A stretch of 64,000 nucleotides of DNA from an uncultured Kangiella sp. (GCA_947503345.1 CANNCW010000002.1:248001-312000); one strand, 5' to 3'. Positions 30,832 to 40,869 are shown, counted from the stretch's first letter. Notes: generated by a model from the sequence alone, not told the origin. Program-made: numbers and translations.

Positions 30832-31899
30832 TTAATTTTCATAAGGTGTATTTTCAGCAAAATACTCGTGATTATCAGCATTATCTAATGCTTGACTTGG
30901 ATTTGAGTTTGCTAAACTACGAGCTCCAGATTGACCATATACGTGATCATCGGTACCAGCAATTATATTGAAGTGACTTAGTTCGTGAATAATCGTTCCA
31001 GCACGAGAATCTGTTCCTGTCTCTCTTGCATTCCAGAATGCTCGGCATAAATAGATTTTGTAAGGCTGGTTAGAATAAACATAAGCAAAGTAGCTTTGCT
31101 TACAGCTACAATCGAAAGTCAGTTCCTTAGTATCAATCGCGTCATTAATCGCATCAAAATTTGCTCTAGCAGTATTCACTCGCGAATTGGTTGGTGTACC
31201 AAACCATGATTCGTAACGCTGACCAATGTTACCATTTAAATAAGCAACTGAATTGTTAGCCATATCATCTGCCGCACCTAAAGCGCTCAAGATCTGATTC
31301 TTTTGTGTGTTATCACAGCGTCCAGTAAAGCAAGTACCATCGGCACAACCATCGCTGCCACCTTTATCAGGCTTACCGCCACCGCCATTACCGCCTCGTT
31401 TAGCTAAGCCTTCCATGAAGAAATTAACAGTGTTTGACTCTAAAACTTCCACACCATTACGTTCAGCTTTTTTTGCTTGCCCCTTATTTCCAAACAAATG
31501 GAAAGAGTGCACATCATAAGTAATGCTATAAGAACCAGTCTCTGTCATATCGTATAAAGAAGACAATTCAAATGTTTTCTCCAGCGTTTGACCGGGTGTT
31601 AACTTGATAAAATCTTTGTCAGTTGGCGCTGGGCGTTTATAGTGCGGACCTTGATAAGCAACTTTTTTACCGTCACGAGATACATGGAAAATATGTTGCT
31701 CATCCAAATTTGTATACCATTTAAGTAACTTCTTAGGACCTTTACCATTGTTTGTAATTTTCAAAGTTGCATAGACATTGCCACCATCAACATAAGACTC
31801 CGAAATCGAAAGTTCAGCATCAAGTTGTGGTTTAGCAGCGTTAGCTGTAAATGCAAATGTAGCTATAATAGGCAAGATTACCTTTTTGATTAATTTCAT
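30832..31899 (-). CDS. Secreted M35 (deuterolysin/aspzincin) metallopeptidase
   Basis: A 355-residue protein with a Sec signal (ending ANA, residues 1-21), an N-terminal immunoglobulin-like beta domain (about 25-155: ATLKITNNGKGPKKLLKW), a Gly-rich linker (GGNGGGGKPDKGG) and a C-terminal protease domain. The zinc site is HELSH (His305, Glu306, His309) followed by GTDDHVYG (315-322), where Asp318 is the third ligand; this GTxDxxYG signature defines M35 peptidyl-Lys/deuterolysin enzymes. Four cysteines at CADGTCFTGRC and near CSC probably form disulfides. Likely an extracellular or periplasmic endopeptidase. Single gene with its own terminator. Confidence 0.93.
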   Translation of the reverse strand: MKLIKKVILPIIATFAFTANAAKPQLDAELSISESYVDGGNVYATLKITNNGKGPKKLLKWYTNLDEQHIFHVSRDGKKVAYQGPHYKRPAPTDKDFIKLTPGQTLEKTFELSSLYDMTETGSYSITYDVHSFHLFGNKGQAKKAERNGVEVLESNTVNFFMEGLAKRGGNGGGGKPDKGGSDGCADGTCFTGRCDNTQKNQILSALGAADDMANNSVAYLNGNIGQRYESWFGTPTNSRVNTARANFDAINDAIDTKELTFDCSCKQSYFAYVYSNQPYKIYLCRAFWNARETGTDSRAGTIIHELSHFNIIAGTDDHVYGQSGARSLANSNPSQALDNADNHEYFAENTPYEN

Positions 31900-32184
31900 T
31901 ATTTACTACCCCATTTTGTAAATGAATGTCTTAATTGACACTAGAAAATTGCCACATTTACTTATTTATCGCAAGTAAAATCATTACTAATTCTAATAAA
32001 TGAGACTTGTACATTTTGATACAATAGGTGGTTGGAATTTTATTCTTTTAAAACAAACGCTTAGCTCGACTTATTAAAGAATTCTTGTATATAAAACAGA
32101 CTGTAAAAAATACTGACAAACAGCAGAATAAATAATTTTTTAATTAGAGTAACTAATATGCTATATAACTACGAAAGGGAAATA
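31900..32184. other. Noncoding region upstream of the M35 protease
   Basis: No supportable gene. AT-rich, with the short dyad TTGTA/TACAA near 32009-32026. The protease promoter must lie here but I cannot point to a convincing pair of hexamers. Confidence 0.6.
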
Positions 32185-32214
32185 AAAAAGGCCCGCTTAA
32201 AAGCGAGCCTTTTT
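32185..32214 (-). terminator. Terminator of the tRNA operon
   Basis: AAAAAGGC-C-CGCTT pairs with AAGCG-A-GCCTTTTT (one internal mismatch), five bases after the tRNA-Glu 3' CCA, with a T run on either strand. Confidence 0.82.
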
Positions 32215-32218
32215 AATA

Positions 32219-32294
32219 TGGCATCCCGTAGGGGAGTCGAACCCCTGTTACCGCCGTGAAAGGGCGGTGTCCTAGGCCTCTAGACGAACGGGAC
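32219..32294 (-). tRNA. tRNA-Glu (anticodon TTC)
   Basis: The 76-base minus-strand sequence begins GTCCCGTTCGTCTAGAGGCC, has the anticodon arm CCGCCCTTTCACGGCGG with TTC in the loop, T arm with GGTTCGACTCC and an encoded CCA at 32221-32219. It closely matches E. coli tRNA-Glu. It is a substrate of MnmA, encoded at 4709. Second gene of the operon, 95 bases after tRNA-Ala. Confidence 0.98.
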
Positions 32295-32340
32295 ATTAAA
32301 ATTGTAATTTTTGGAGTTAGGCAAGGCAAATTATGAGAAC

Positions 32341-32356
32341 GTTTAGCGCGCTAAAC
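32341..32356. repeat. Perfect 16-bp palindrome between the two tRNA genes
   Basis: GTTTAGCGCGCTAAAC is its own reverse complement. In the transcript it can fold only as a very short-looped hairpin, so it may be a processing signal or a protein-binding dyad; neither is shown. Confidence 0.55.
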
Positions 32357-32389
32357 GACGATTAATTCAACCAAGCATAAATTCAAAAA

Positions 32390-32465
32390 TGGTGGAGCTA
32401 AGCGGGATCGAACCGCTGACCTCTACACTGCCAGTGTAGCGCTCTCCCAGCTGAGCTATAGCCCC
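32390..32465 (-). tRNA. tRNA-Ala (anticodon GGC)
   Basis: A 76-base cloverleaf on the minus strand: begins GGGGCTATAGCTCAGCTGGG, anticodon arm CTACACTGGCAGTGTAG with GGC, T arm GCGGTTCGATCCCGC, and ends AGCTCCACCA with encoded CCA. Apart from the anticodon stem it is almost the same as E. coli tRNA-Ala(GGC). First gene of the operon. Confidence 0.98.
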
Positions 32466-32503
32466 AATACCTCATTGCTCTATTGAGCATTTCAGTGGCG
32501 CGC

Positions 32504-32531
32504 ATTTTAGCATGGTGCCCTACTCTGTCAA
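32504..32531 (-). promoter_or_regulatory. Strong tRNA operon promoter with GC-rich discriminator
   Basis: Consensus TTGACA (32531-32526) and TAAAAT (32509-32504) 16 bases apart, followed by GCGCGCC. A GC-rich discriminator is typical of stable-RNA promoters repressed by ppGpp. Transcription would start about 30 bases before tRNA-Ala. Confidence 0.88.
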
Positions 32532-32734
32532 TATTAAAAAAGAATATGGTCATTATATTTCTATCACATTATATTCAGTCCCTGGATTTGATAATCGATA
32601 ATATTAAAATGTATGAACTTTGAAACATTTACTAACCTTTTGTCATTACATAACATTAGGTTAATAGAGTTTGTCTATATATAATTACCACATAATTATT
32701 CCGCATTGCTTTTGCACTATACGAGAGAAGGACT

Positions 32735-33973
32735 ATGACAAAACGAATCTTAATTGGCATTATTTTAGTTGTTTTTACTTTTGTGGCTATTGGAACTCTT
32801 ATGTTCATAAAGCCCAAACCGCCTCAAAGAGTTCAATTACCACCAACTCCTTTAGTTGAAACAATTAATGTTTCTTCAGACATTCAGCAATTTACGGTTC
32901 ATAGCCAAGGGCCTGTACAACCTAAGTTAAACTCAAACATAGTTGCTGAAGTAAGTGGCCGAATTAGCAATGTTTCGAAAAACTTTCGTGTAGGTGCTTT
33001 TGTAAAGGAAGGCGAAACTTTATTTATAATTGATAAGGCAAATTATGTTGCTAACCTCCGTTCTGCTGAAGCCACTTTGGCGCAAGCAAAAGCTAGTTAC
33101 CAAGATGCAAAGGCTCGTTCAGATCAAGCCAAAAAAGACTGGGAAAAAATTGGTCGAGGCCAAGCAAATGATCTAGTGCTTAAAATCCCTCAGTTAAATC
33201 AAGCAAAAGCAAATGTTCAATCAGCTGAAGCTAACTTATTAAGAGCACAAAGAGATCTAGCTCGAACAAATGTTAAAGCCCCTTACAGTGCGTTAATTAA
33301 AAGCAAACAAGTAGACTTAGGTCAGTATGTAAACGTTGGATTTACAGTTGCGAACCTTTATGGAACTGATACGGCAGAGGTTAGATTACCTTTAGCAGAT
33401 AGAGAGTTAGCTTTCCTTCAATTGCCTGAGCAAGGTATTGAAGCCTCCTACCCTAATGTAATCCTAACAGGTGTTTACGCAGGCAAGCCTCATACGTGGT
33501 CTGGGAAAGTGATAAGAACCGAAGGCGTCGTAGAAGAAAACAATAGACTAACTTACTTAGTTGCAGAAATATCAGACCCTTATAACTTATCTTCGAAAAA
33601 CAGCTCTACACCATTAAGATATGGAACATTTGTAAATGCAGAAATTGAGGGGATTACACAAGAAAATTTAATCATTATCCCAAGACAAGCGCTAATAAAC
33701 AAAGATCAAGTCTTGGCGATCTCAGAGGAAAATAAAATCCAAATAGTTACTATCAACATTGTTCGTGGAGATAAAGACGTCGTTTATGTTGATGGTGGTC
33801 TTGAAGAAGGAACAGAAATAATAACCACTCCGATTGAAAATCCAATAAATGGGATGCTTGTAAAGCGAGTCGGTGATGTTCAAGCAGAAGAAACAGTAGA
33901 AAAAAATGAGAACGATTCTGATGCGAAATCTTCCAATTCTCAAGACGCAGAACAAATTGCTGTAAGCCAATAG
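32735..33973 (+). CDS. RND efflux periplasmic adaptor (membrane fusion protein)
   Basis: A 412-residue adaptor with an N-terminal membrane anchor (about 5-27). The split biotinyl-lipoyl domain shows SNIVAEVSGRISNVSKNFRVG and later LARTNVKAPYSALIKSKQVDLG, with a heptad-rich coiled coil between them (about 105-165: EATLAQAKASYQDAKARS). Beta-barrel and membrane-proximal domains follow, and the C-terminal 25 residues are acidic and low in complexity. It would connect the RND pump 10 bases downstream to an outer-membrane TolC-type channel, which is not encoded here. AGAAGGA lies before the ATG. Confidence 0.93.
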   Translation: MTKRILIGIILVVFTFVAIGTLMFIKPKPPQRVQLPPTPLVETINVSSDIQQFTVHSQGPVQPKLNSNIVAEVSGRISNVSKNFRVGAFVKEGETLFIIDKANYVANLRSAEATLAQAKASYQDAKARSDQAKKDWEKIGRGQANDLVLKIPQLNQAKANVQSAEANLLRAQRDLARTNVKAPYSALIKSKQVDLGQYVNVGFTVANLYGTDTAEVRLPLADRELAFLQLPEQGIEASYPNVILTGVYAGKPHTWSGKVIRTEGVVEENNRLTYLVAEISDPYNLSSKNSSTPLRYGTFVNAEIEGITQENLIIIPRQALINKDQVLAISEENKIQIVTINIVRGDKDVVYVDGGLEEGTEIITTPIENPINGMLVKRVGDVQAEETVEKNENDSDAKSSNSQDAEQIAVSQ

Positions 33974-33983
33974 GAGTTTAAGA

Positions 33984-36900
33984 ATGGTTAAAGAATATGA
34001 CACACACTCAGGAATAATAGCTTGGTTTACAAGAAACACTGTCGCTGCTAATTTGTTAATGGCGGCGATTTTTATAGCAGGGATTATTGGGGTCACAAAA
34101 CTCAGACAGCAAGTATTTCCTGACTTAATTACTAACTCAATTTCAATTAGAGTTGCATACCCTGGAGCCGCGCCTCAAGAGGTAGAAGAAGGCATTGTTA
34201 CCAAGATTGAAGAAAACATAAAAGAAATTGACGGTATCGAAAAAATCACTTCATTTGCCAGAGAAGGCTCGGCAAGTATTTCAATAGAAGTAAAGCAAGG
34301 TTACGAAGTAACGGCCGTAATGGACGAAGTCAAGGTCCAAGTAGATACAGTTATTCCCCAATTACCTGATTCTGTAGAGCGACCTGTTATATATGAGAGG
34401 AAGTTTCAACGAGATGTAATGTGGGTTAGCGTATACGGCGATGCTGGTGAAAGAACATTAAAAGAACTTGCCAATGAAATTAAAGATGAATTAGTTGCTG
34501 AAGAAGATATCAGTACCGTAGAAGTTAATGGCGTGCGCCCTTATGAAATAGGCATTCAAGTAACGGATCATAAACTTAGAGAATATGGCCTTACTTTAGA
34601 ACAGGTTTCTCAAGCTATTCGTCGCTCTTCTTTGGACTTACCAAGCGGAACAATCAAAACAACCGGTGGAGATATTTTAGTTCGAACCAAAGAACAAGCG
34701 TATAACGGTTACGATTTTGCTCAGATCCCTCTTTTAACTAGAACGGATGGTACTAGACTATTTTTGTCAGACGTAGCATCTATTGATGATGGATTTGCAG
34801 AATATCAATTTATTTCAAGATTTGATGGAAAAAATGCGGTTAATTTAAGAGTGAAATCTAGTTTAGAATCTGATGACTTAGCTTCATCTGCTGCAGTATA
34901 TAAGTACCTTGATAAGAAACGACCTAATTTGCCAGATACAGTTTCGGTAGATGCTTGGGGAGATGGTACTTATTACCTTAAAGGCCGTTTGGAATTAATG
35001 CAGAATAATATGCTCGCTGGACTTGCTTTAGTATTTATTGTTTTAGCTTTGTTTCTACGTTTTAAATTAGCTTTCTGGGTAGCTATAGGTATCCCTATTT
35101 GCTTTGCGGGTGCCTTTACCCTAATGCTTTTATATCCTGGTTTTTCAATGACCATTAATATGATCACTCTTTTTGGTTTCATTCTGGTTTTAGGGATTGT
35201 AGTGGATGACGCGATCATTATTGCTGAGAGTTCCTGGGCTAGCATCGAGGAAAAGGGACACAGCGAAGACAGTGTTATTGAAGGCGCTAGAAGAGTTGCT
35301 CTGCCAGCAACTTTTGGTGTTCTTACAACTATAGCGGCTTTCTACCCCATGCTAAATGTATCAGGCCCATTTAGTAATGCTATGGCCTCTATCGGTTTAG
35401 TTGTTATGTTTTGCTTACTATTCTCTCTAGTGGAGTCAAAGTTAATTCTTCCTGCGCACTTAGCGCATATGAAGTTAAACAAGCCAGAAGATACAAAAAA
35501 TCCAAATTTAAGAAAAATCAAAATGTTCTTCACTGGCATTAGAAGAAAAGTAGCTTCTTCTTTGAAGCGTTTTATCGAGAATGTTTATAAACCGAAACTA
35601 AATTCGTTGATTGAAATAAGGGGCTTGGTAATATTAAGTTTTATCTGCCTTTTCTTAATATCAACGGCCGGTTTTATTGGAGGAGGCTTAGTTAAAGCCG
35701 AACTATTCCCAAGTATTCCAAATGACGGCACTTTTGTCGAAATTCAAATGGCTGAGGGCTCTACTGCTGAAAAGACTATTGAAGCTGTAGAGTTCGTTGA
35801 GTCAAAGCTTATAGAATTAGATAAAGAGGTTACTGAGGAGTATGGCAAACCTATAAAGGCTCACTCGATTTCTTGGACAAATAATAATACTGCCGCTTTC
35901 ATGTGGGTAGAATTTCATAAGTCTGAGAACTTGCCGATTAACCAATTCAAAATTAATGATTTATGGAGAGATAAAATTGGTCAAGTCCCTGGGGTAAAAG
36001 AAGTCAGTTTTGGTGGTGGCGGTGGCCCTGGTGGTGGTGGTGTTGGTTACCGCCTTATTGGCCAGAACATGGAAGAACTAAAAGTAGTATCTGAAGAAAT
36101 TAAGAATAAATTAGCTACTTATGAAGGGGTTTATGATATTTCTGATAGCTTATCGGGTGGTAAAGAAGAAATTATTATTAAGTTAAAGCCAGAAGCAACC
36201 AACTTGGGCTTAACGGTTTCAGACTTATCTCGACAAGTTAGAAATGCCTTTTATGGTGCTGAAGCACAAAGATTTCAGCGTGATAATGAAGAAATTAGAG
36301 TCTTTGTCCGTTACCCTCTTTCTGAGCGTCGTTCTTTAGGTAATTTAGAAAATATGCCAGTAAGAACCTCTACGGGCGATTATGTAACTTTTAGTGATAT
36401 CGCTTCTTTCGAAATCGCAGAAGGCTTCTCTGCCATTTCAAGAATCGATGGCGTTAGGGCTAACAGATTATCGGCAGACGTAAGTCCCGAAGCTCCAATT
36501 TCATCTAATGAAATTGATGCTGCAATTAAAAAGGATTTTTTACCTAATCTATTAGCTAAATATCCAAGCGTTGAACTAGTTCCTGGTGGGCCTAGTAAAA
36601 ATCAACAAGTACTTGTTAATGAATTGGTAAGTGGCTTTCTTATTGGCATGGCATTAATATTTATTTTATTGGCTATACCTTTAAAATCCTATATCAAGCC
36701 ATTAGTGGTAATGTCAGCAATTCCGTTTGGTATTATTGGAGCAATGATCGGGCATTTAATTATGGGAATTTCACTAAGCATGTTCTCATTCTTTGGAATC
36801 ATTGCCTTATCTGGAGTTGTCGTTAACGATAGTTTATTAATGGTAGACTTCATTAATAGAGGTCGTGCTGAAGGATTGTCAAGAAAAGAAGCTGCAATTA

Positions 36901-37166
36901 ACGCTGGTACGCGTAGGTTTAGAGCAATTATCCTAACCTCTTTAACCACTTTCTTCGGTTTATTACCGATTACCTTAGAAACTAGCTTACAGGCGCAGCT
37001 GGTAATTCCAATGGCAGTTTCTTTAGGCTTTGGTATCGTTTTCGCTACTTTGATTACACTGGTATGGATTCCGTGTTTATATATCATGATGGGTAATGCC
37101 AAAGACTGGTTCTTAAAGCGAGATCCCAAAAGCTTAGCCAAACAAGCTGCTTTAGAAAACGCTTAA
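33984..37166 (+). CDS. RND efflux transporter, inner-membrane permease
   Basis: The 1060-residue proton-driven pump has the AcrB-like twofold plan: N-terminal TM1 (AANLLMAAIFIAGIIGVTKL), two large periplasmic loops, and the TM4 segment GFILVLGIVVDDAIIIAES with the paired Asp residues of proton relay. The second half repeats the plan (LALIFILLAIPLKS is part of it; FFGIIALSGVVVNDSLLMVDF has Asn/Asp). An unusual glycine run FGGGGGPGGGGVGYR stands at about 674-688 in the second periplasmic loop. The family resembles the HAE-type transporters of marine Gammaproteobacteria; substrates cannot be told. Operon with the adaptor. Confidence 0.95.
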   Translation: MVKEYDTHSGIIAWFTRNTVAANLLMAAIFIAGIIGVTKLRQQVFPDLITNSISIRVAYPGAAPQEVEEGIVTKIEENIKEIDGIEKITSFAREGSASISIEVKQGYEVTAVMDEVKVQVDTVIPQLPDSVERPVIYERKFQRDVMWVSVYGDAGERTLKELANEIKDELVAEEDISTVEVNGVRPYEIGIQVTDHKLREYGLTLEQVSQAIRRSSLDLPSGTIKTTGGDILVRTKEQAYNGYDFAQIPLLTRTDGTRLFLSDVASIDDGFAEYQFISRFDGKNAVNLRVKSSLESDDLASSAAVYKYLDKKRPNLPDTVSVDAWGDGTYYLKGRLELMQNNMLAGLALVFIVLALFLRFKLAFWVAIGIPICFAGAFTLMLLYPGFSMTINMITLFGFILVLGIVVDDAIIIAESSWASIEEKGHSEDSVIEGARRVALPATFGVLTTIAAFYPMLNVSGPFSNAMASIGLVVMFCLLFSLVESKLILPAHLAHMKLNKPEDTKNPNLRKIKMFFTGIRRKVASSLKRFIENVYKPKLNSLIEIRGLVILSFICLFLISTAGFIGGGLVKAELFPSIPNDGTFVEIQMAEGSTAEKTIEAVEFVESKLIELDKEVTEEYGKPIKAHSISWTNNNTAAFMWVEFHKSENLPINQFKINDLWRDKIGQVPGVKEVSFGGGGGPGGGGVGYRLIGQNMEELKVVSEEIKNKLATYEGVYDISDSLSGGKEEIIIKLKPEATNLGLTVSDLSRQVRNAFYGAEAQRFQRDNEEIRVFVRYPLSERRSLGNLENMPVRTSTGDYVTFSDIASFEIAEGFSAISRIDGVRANRLSADVSPEAPISSNEIDAAIKKDFLPNLLAKYPSVELVPGGPSKNQQVLVNELVSGFLIGMALIFILLAIPLKSYIKPLVVMSAIPFGIIGAMIGHLIMGISLSMFSFFGIIALSGVVVNDSLLMVDFINRGRAEGLSRKEAAINAGTRRFRAIILTSLTTFFGLLPITLETSLQAQLVIPMAVSLGFGIVFATLITLVWIPCLYIMMGNAKDWFLKRDPKSLAKQAALENA

Positions 37167-37175
37167 GCAATAAAT

Positions 37176-37203
37176 AAAAAAAGAGCCTTCGGGCTCTTTT
37201 TTT
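37176..37203 (+). terminator. Terminator of the RND operon
   Basis: A 12-bp stem with GAGCC/GGCTC core, TTCG tetraloop and A/T tails (arms 37176-37187 and 37192-37203), ten bases after the permease stop. The tetraloop makes it very stable. Confidence 0.93.
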
Positions 37204-37309
37204 ATATTCAGAAACTTTGGTCTTACCACAATAATTATCATTAAATTGTAGTTGTTTTCTAAACTAATCACTTTAGACTAGTAGCTATCTAAATCGCTAT
37301 TAAATTATC

Positions 37310-38755
37310 ATGCTAAAACGTACCAAAATTGTTGCTACTTTAGGCCCTGCCACTGACTCAAAAGAATCTATTCAATCGTTAATTGAAGCTGGCGCAAATG
37401 TATTCCGCTTAAATTTTTCCCATGGCGATGCTCAAGATCATATTAATAGAGCTAAAAGAATTCGAGATATTGCCCGCGAGCTCAATACCTATATTGCAAT
37501 TTTAGGCGATCTGCAAGGCCCAAAAATTCGTGTAGCTCGATTTAAAGACGATAAAATAGAACTTATCAAAGATGCACAATTTATTATTGATGTGAGCCTT
37601 GATAAGGAAGGTGGGACCATTAACTCAGTTGGTTCTAGTTACACTACTTTACCTCAAGAAGTTAGTACCGGTGATCATTTAATGCTCGACGATGGAAGAA
37701 TTCAGCTTGAAATAACTGATATCATTGGCACTCAAGTTGTTACTAAAGTTTTAGTTGGTGGCGAACTCAGTAACAACAAAGGTATAAACCTTAAAGGTGG
37801 TGGCCTTTCTGCTCCAGCCTTAACTGAGAAAGATAAAGAGGATATCAAAACTGCAGCCCAAATTGGTATTGACTACTTGGCGGTTTCCTTCCCCCGCTCT
37901 GCTGAGGATATTCATTTAGCTAGACAATTACTAAAAGATGCGGGCGGTGACTCTGCTTTAGTTGCAAAAATTGAGCGTGCAGAAACAGTCAACGATCATG
38001 ACATATTGGACTCTATTATTTTAGCCTCGGATGCTGTAATGGTTGCTCGCGGTGATTTAGGTGTTGAAATTGGGGATGCTGAACTAATCGGTGTCCAAAA
38101 GCATATTATCAATCGTACCCGTGAACTCAATCGAGTGGTAATTACTGCTACGCAAATGATGGAATCTATGATTCACAACCCAATCCCTACTCGTGCGGAA
38201 ATCTTTGACGTTGCCAATGCAATTTTAGATGGAACAGATGCAGTGATGCTAAGCGCTGAAACGGCTACTGGCGATAACCCAGCGAAAACCGTTCAAGCAA
38301 TGGCCAATGTTTGCGTTGGTGCTGAAGGTCAAACCTTAGCAAAAACCTCAAACCATAGGATTGACATAAACTTTGAGCTTATCGACGAAGCGATTGCAAT
38401 GGCTACCATGTACACGGCAAACCATTTAACTGGCGTGAAGGCGATTATTTCGTTAACCGAGTCAGGTTCAACAGCCCTATGGCTGTCGCGTATTCGCTCT
38501 GGCATGCCGATTTATGCCTTAAGCCGTAGTATTGAAACTTTAAGGAAAGTAGCGCTTTACCGTGGCGTTGAGCCCATTAACTTTGATCCTACTGCCCTAG
38601 CCCGACACGATGTTAATCGATTAGCAGTTGAAGAATTAAGATCGCGCGGCTACGTTAAAGATGGCGACCTAGTGATTATCACCAAAGGCGATTCTATGGG
38701 AGCCCTTGGTGGCACCAACGCCATGAAAGTTGTTAAAGTTGGCGCAGTTAATTAA
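37310..38755 (+). CDS. pyk: Pyruvate kinase
   Basis: The 481-residue glycolytic enzyme makes ATP and pyruvate from phosphoenolpyruvate. Motifs: [12 protein letters not shown] at the N-terminus, FRLNFSHGD near residue 33, the signature [14 protein letters not shown] with the catalytic Lys, the nucleotide/metal region [12 protein letters not shown] and [20 protein letters not shown]. The C-terminal allosteric domain has [14 protein letters not shown]. Length is near E. coli PykA (480). Its stop overlaps the convergent DMT transporter stop by four bases. Confidence 0.97.
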   Translation: MLKRTKIVATLGPATDSKESIQSLIEAGANVFRLNFSHGDAQDHINRAKRIRDIARELNTYIAILGDLQGPKIRVARFKDDKIELIKDAQFIIDVSLDKEGGTINSVGSSYTTLPQEVSTGDHLMLDDGRIQLEITDIIGTQVVTKVLVGGELSNNKGINLKGGGLSAPALTEKDKEDIKTAAQIGIDYLAVSFPRSAEDIHLARQLLKDAGGDSALVAKIERAETVNDHDILDSIILASDAVMVARGDLGVEIGDAELIGVQKHIINRTRELNRVVITATQMMESMIHNPIPTRAEIFDVANAILDGTDAVMLSAETATGDNPAKTVQAMANVCVGAEGQTLAKTSNHRIDINFELIDEAIAMATMYTANHLTGVKAIISLTESGSTALWLSRIRSGMPIYALSRSIETLRKVALYRGVEPINFDPTALARHDVNRLAVEELRSRGYVKDGDLVIITKGDSMGALGGTNAMKVVKVGAVN

Positions 38756-39642
38756 ATACCGATAAATACAATGACGCCAATGAAGGCTAGTAGTATCCCT
38801 GCTAGCTTTCTTTTATTTAGCGACTCTTTCAAAAACAACCACGCCAAAAGTACAATAAAGATATTAGCAGTTTCATTTAACACTGAAGCAATCGAAGCAT
38901 CAGTATATTTAAAGCCAGCAAGCCACAAAATCATGGCTAAGTAAGTAGCGAAAATACTTGCTAAAATTAGGTTTCGCCAGTTATGGTTCCCTTGCGTAAA
39001 CTCCAGTTTGGTAGCTGTAAATTTTCTACGAATCAATATAAATAGCACCATCCCTGCTATCCCTATCAGCAATCGCAACGATACAATCCAAAAGAATCCA
39101 TGCTCACCTGAATCCAATACAGGTTTGACTAAGACCACGCCTAAGGCAGTTAGGAAAACCGAACCTGCGGCATAGCCTACTCCACGATAAAGTTCGGCTT
39201 TATCCACTTCCTGATAATTGCGTTGATATACCACCAATAAAATCCCTGATAGGACCAACACAAAACCTAACCATTGCCACAGCTCTAATGACTCTCCTAA
39301 ATACAATATAGAAAGGATAATAACAAAAGGACTATATAAGCTGGCAACAATTGCAGTACGTCCCGCACCTACTCTTCTAAGCGCTTCAAAATACCAATTA
39401 TCAGCAATGGCAATTCCGAAATAACCGCTGATGATTAGGATGAACCACTCATAACCACTTAAATTAGGAATATTGAAACCTTCAAAAAGCAAAGTGGTTG
39501 GAATAATTAAGGAAGTGGCTAAGCAGTTTTTAAAAAGATTTAAACTTTTGGGGGTTAAGGATTCGCCTGAATGTTTAAATAACACTACTCCAATAGCCCA
39601 ACAAATGGCACATGCCAAAGAAAATATTTCACCAAGCCCCAT
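38752..39642 (-). CDS. EamA/DMT family transporter
   Basis: A 296-residue integral membrane protein with ten predicted helices in two EamA repeats (about 1-135 and 148-296). Repeat marks are [20 protein letters not shown] at the start, [20 protein letters not shown] and [19 protein letters not shown]. The family exports metabolites or amino acids; the substrate is unknown. Convergent with pyk, with overlapping stops and no visible terminator between them. Confidence 0.9.
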   Translation of the reverse strand: MGLGEIFSLACAICWAIGVVLFKHSGESLTPKSLNLFKNCLATSLIIPTTLLFEGFNIPNLSGYEWFILIISGYFGIAIADNWYFEALRRVGAGRTAIVASLYSPFVIILSILYLGESLELWQWLGFVLVLSGILLVVYQRNYQEVDKAELYRGVGYAAGSVFLTALGVVLVKPVLDSGEHGFFWIVSLRLLIGIAGMVLFILIRRKFTATKLEFTQGNHNWRNLILASIFATYLAMILWLAGFKYTDASIASVLNETANIFIVLLAWLFLKESLNKRKLAGILLAFIGVIVFIGI

Positions 39643-39771
39643 CTGTCTTTACCTTGATAAGGTAAGAAAAGTTAACGATAAATTATCATAGTCGCAAAAA
39701 ATTCACTAGTTATGTTTTTATTCATTTAAATGCCTCCGTTAGCATTTAACCGTCTTTTAAATTAGTTTAGT

Positions 39772-40812
39772 ATGTCATTACATAGAATTAAAATTCATGA
39801 GTGCCTCATGAGCATGGAATCTTTGAAATCTAAAATCCATCCTGTTAATGCCTTATATGGGAAAAGTAAGCCATTCCCAATAATTCCATCTTGTGAGCAT
39901 ATTGCAGGAAGTGAAATACTCATTCTCAAGTCTTTAAAGCTTCAAGAAAAATTAGGCCCCATTTTTGATATCACCTGCGATTGCGAGGATGGAGCCAAAA
40001 CGGGAAAAGAAACAGAACATGCCGAGATGGTTGTTAAAGTCCTTACAAGCAATGCCAATTTGTATAAAATGGCGGGAGTGAGAATTCATGGGTTTAATCA
40101 TAAACATTGGAAAAAAGATATCGATATCCTAATTCCAGCTTTAGGCGAATCTATTGCGTACCTTACAATACCCAAATGTACTAAAGCCAAGCAAATAACG
40201 AAAATGGTTAAGTACATCAAAAATATAGCAAAGAGCAACGGTATTAGACGAAAAATTCCAATACATGTTTTGATCGAAACTCATGGAGCACTCAAAGAAG
40301 TATGGGATATCGCTAAAATTGACGGGGTTGAAGTTTTGGACTTTGGAATGATGGACTTTATTTCTGAACATCATGGGGCCATTTCTGCATCAAATCTAAG
40401 AAGTCCAGAGCAATTTAAACACCCACTATTAGTTCGGGCAAAAACAGAAATTGTAGCCGCCGCATTAGCTCATGGAGTAGTAGCTTCTCATAATGTTACT
40501 TTGGATTTAAAAGATCCAAAGCAAGCTTATGAAGATGCAAGTCAAGCACGTAATGAATTTGGCTTCTTACGAATGTGGAGCATTTATCCAACTCAAATAG
40601 AAGCGATAGTAGATGCTATGAAACCTGACTATTCGGAGGTTCAGGATGCAGCCAATATATTAATCGCAGCGCAAGATAATCAATGGGGGCCGATTCAATA
40701 TCATGGAGAGTTGCATGACAGAGCAACCTATCGATACTTTTGGCAACTTTTACAAAGAGCACAATTAAGTGGTGTTGATTATCCTGAAGAAGCCAAAAAT
40801 AGATTTTTTTAA
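39772..40812 (+). CDS. HpcH/HpaI aldolase-citrate lyase beta-like protein
   Basis: A 346-residue TIM-barrel protein with traits of the CitE/malyl-CoA lyase group: IFDITCDCEDGAKTGK with the acidic metal region (about 64-79), MAGVRIHGFNHKHW with the phosphate/CoA-binding Arg, IHVLIETHGALKEV with the metal-ligand Glu, and LDFGMMDFISEHHG. These enzymes split or join acyl-CoA with glyoxylate or similar; the substrate is not evident and no CoA-transferase gene is nearby. A later in-frame ATG (codons 13 or 15) could be the true start, since no strong ribosome site precedes 39772. Confidence 0.85.
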   Translation: MSLHRIKIHECLMSMESLKSKIHPVNALYGKSKPFPIIPSCEHIAGSEILILKSLKLQEKLGPIFDITCDCEDGAKTGKETEHAEMVVKVLTSNANLYKMAGVRIHGFNHKHWKKDIDILIPALGESIAYLTIPKCTKAKQITKMVKYIKNIAKSNGIRRKIPIHVLIETHGALKEVWDIAKIDGVEVLDFGMMDFISEHHGAISASNLRSPEQFKHPLLVRAKTEIVAAALAHGVVASHNVTLDLKDPKQAYEDASQARNEFGFLRMWSIYPTQIEAIVDAMKPDYSEVQDAANILIAAQDNQWGPIQYHGELHDRATYRYFWQLLQRAQLSGVDYPEEAKNRFF

Positions 40813-40829
40813 TTAGATATCGTAAGAAT

Positions 40830-40854
40830 ATAAGGCAGAAAAATTCTGCCTTAT
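40830..40854 (-). terminator. Hairpin between the lyase-like gene and the DUF5916 pair
   Basis: A perfect 11-bp stem (40830-40840 with 40844-40854) and AAA loop, between convergent genes. Only short A/T runs flank it, so termination may be weak. Confidence 0.6.
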
Positions 40855-40869
40855 ATAAAAATAAAATAA

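Noticed and set aside
32009..32026. TTGTA/TACAA dyad as an operator
   Set aside because: Too short and in AT-rich sequence, so chance is likely.
36689..37141. A 150-codon frame antisense to the RND permease
   Set aside because: Opposite membrane-helix codons, which often leave the reverse strand open; no homology recognised.
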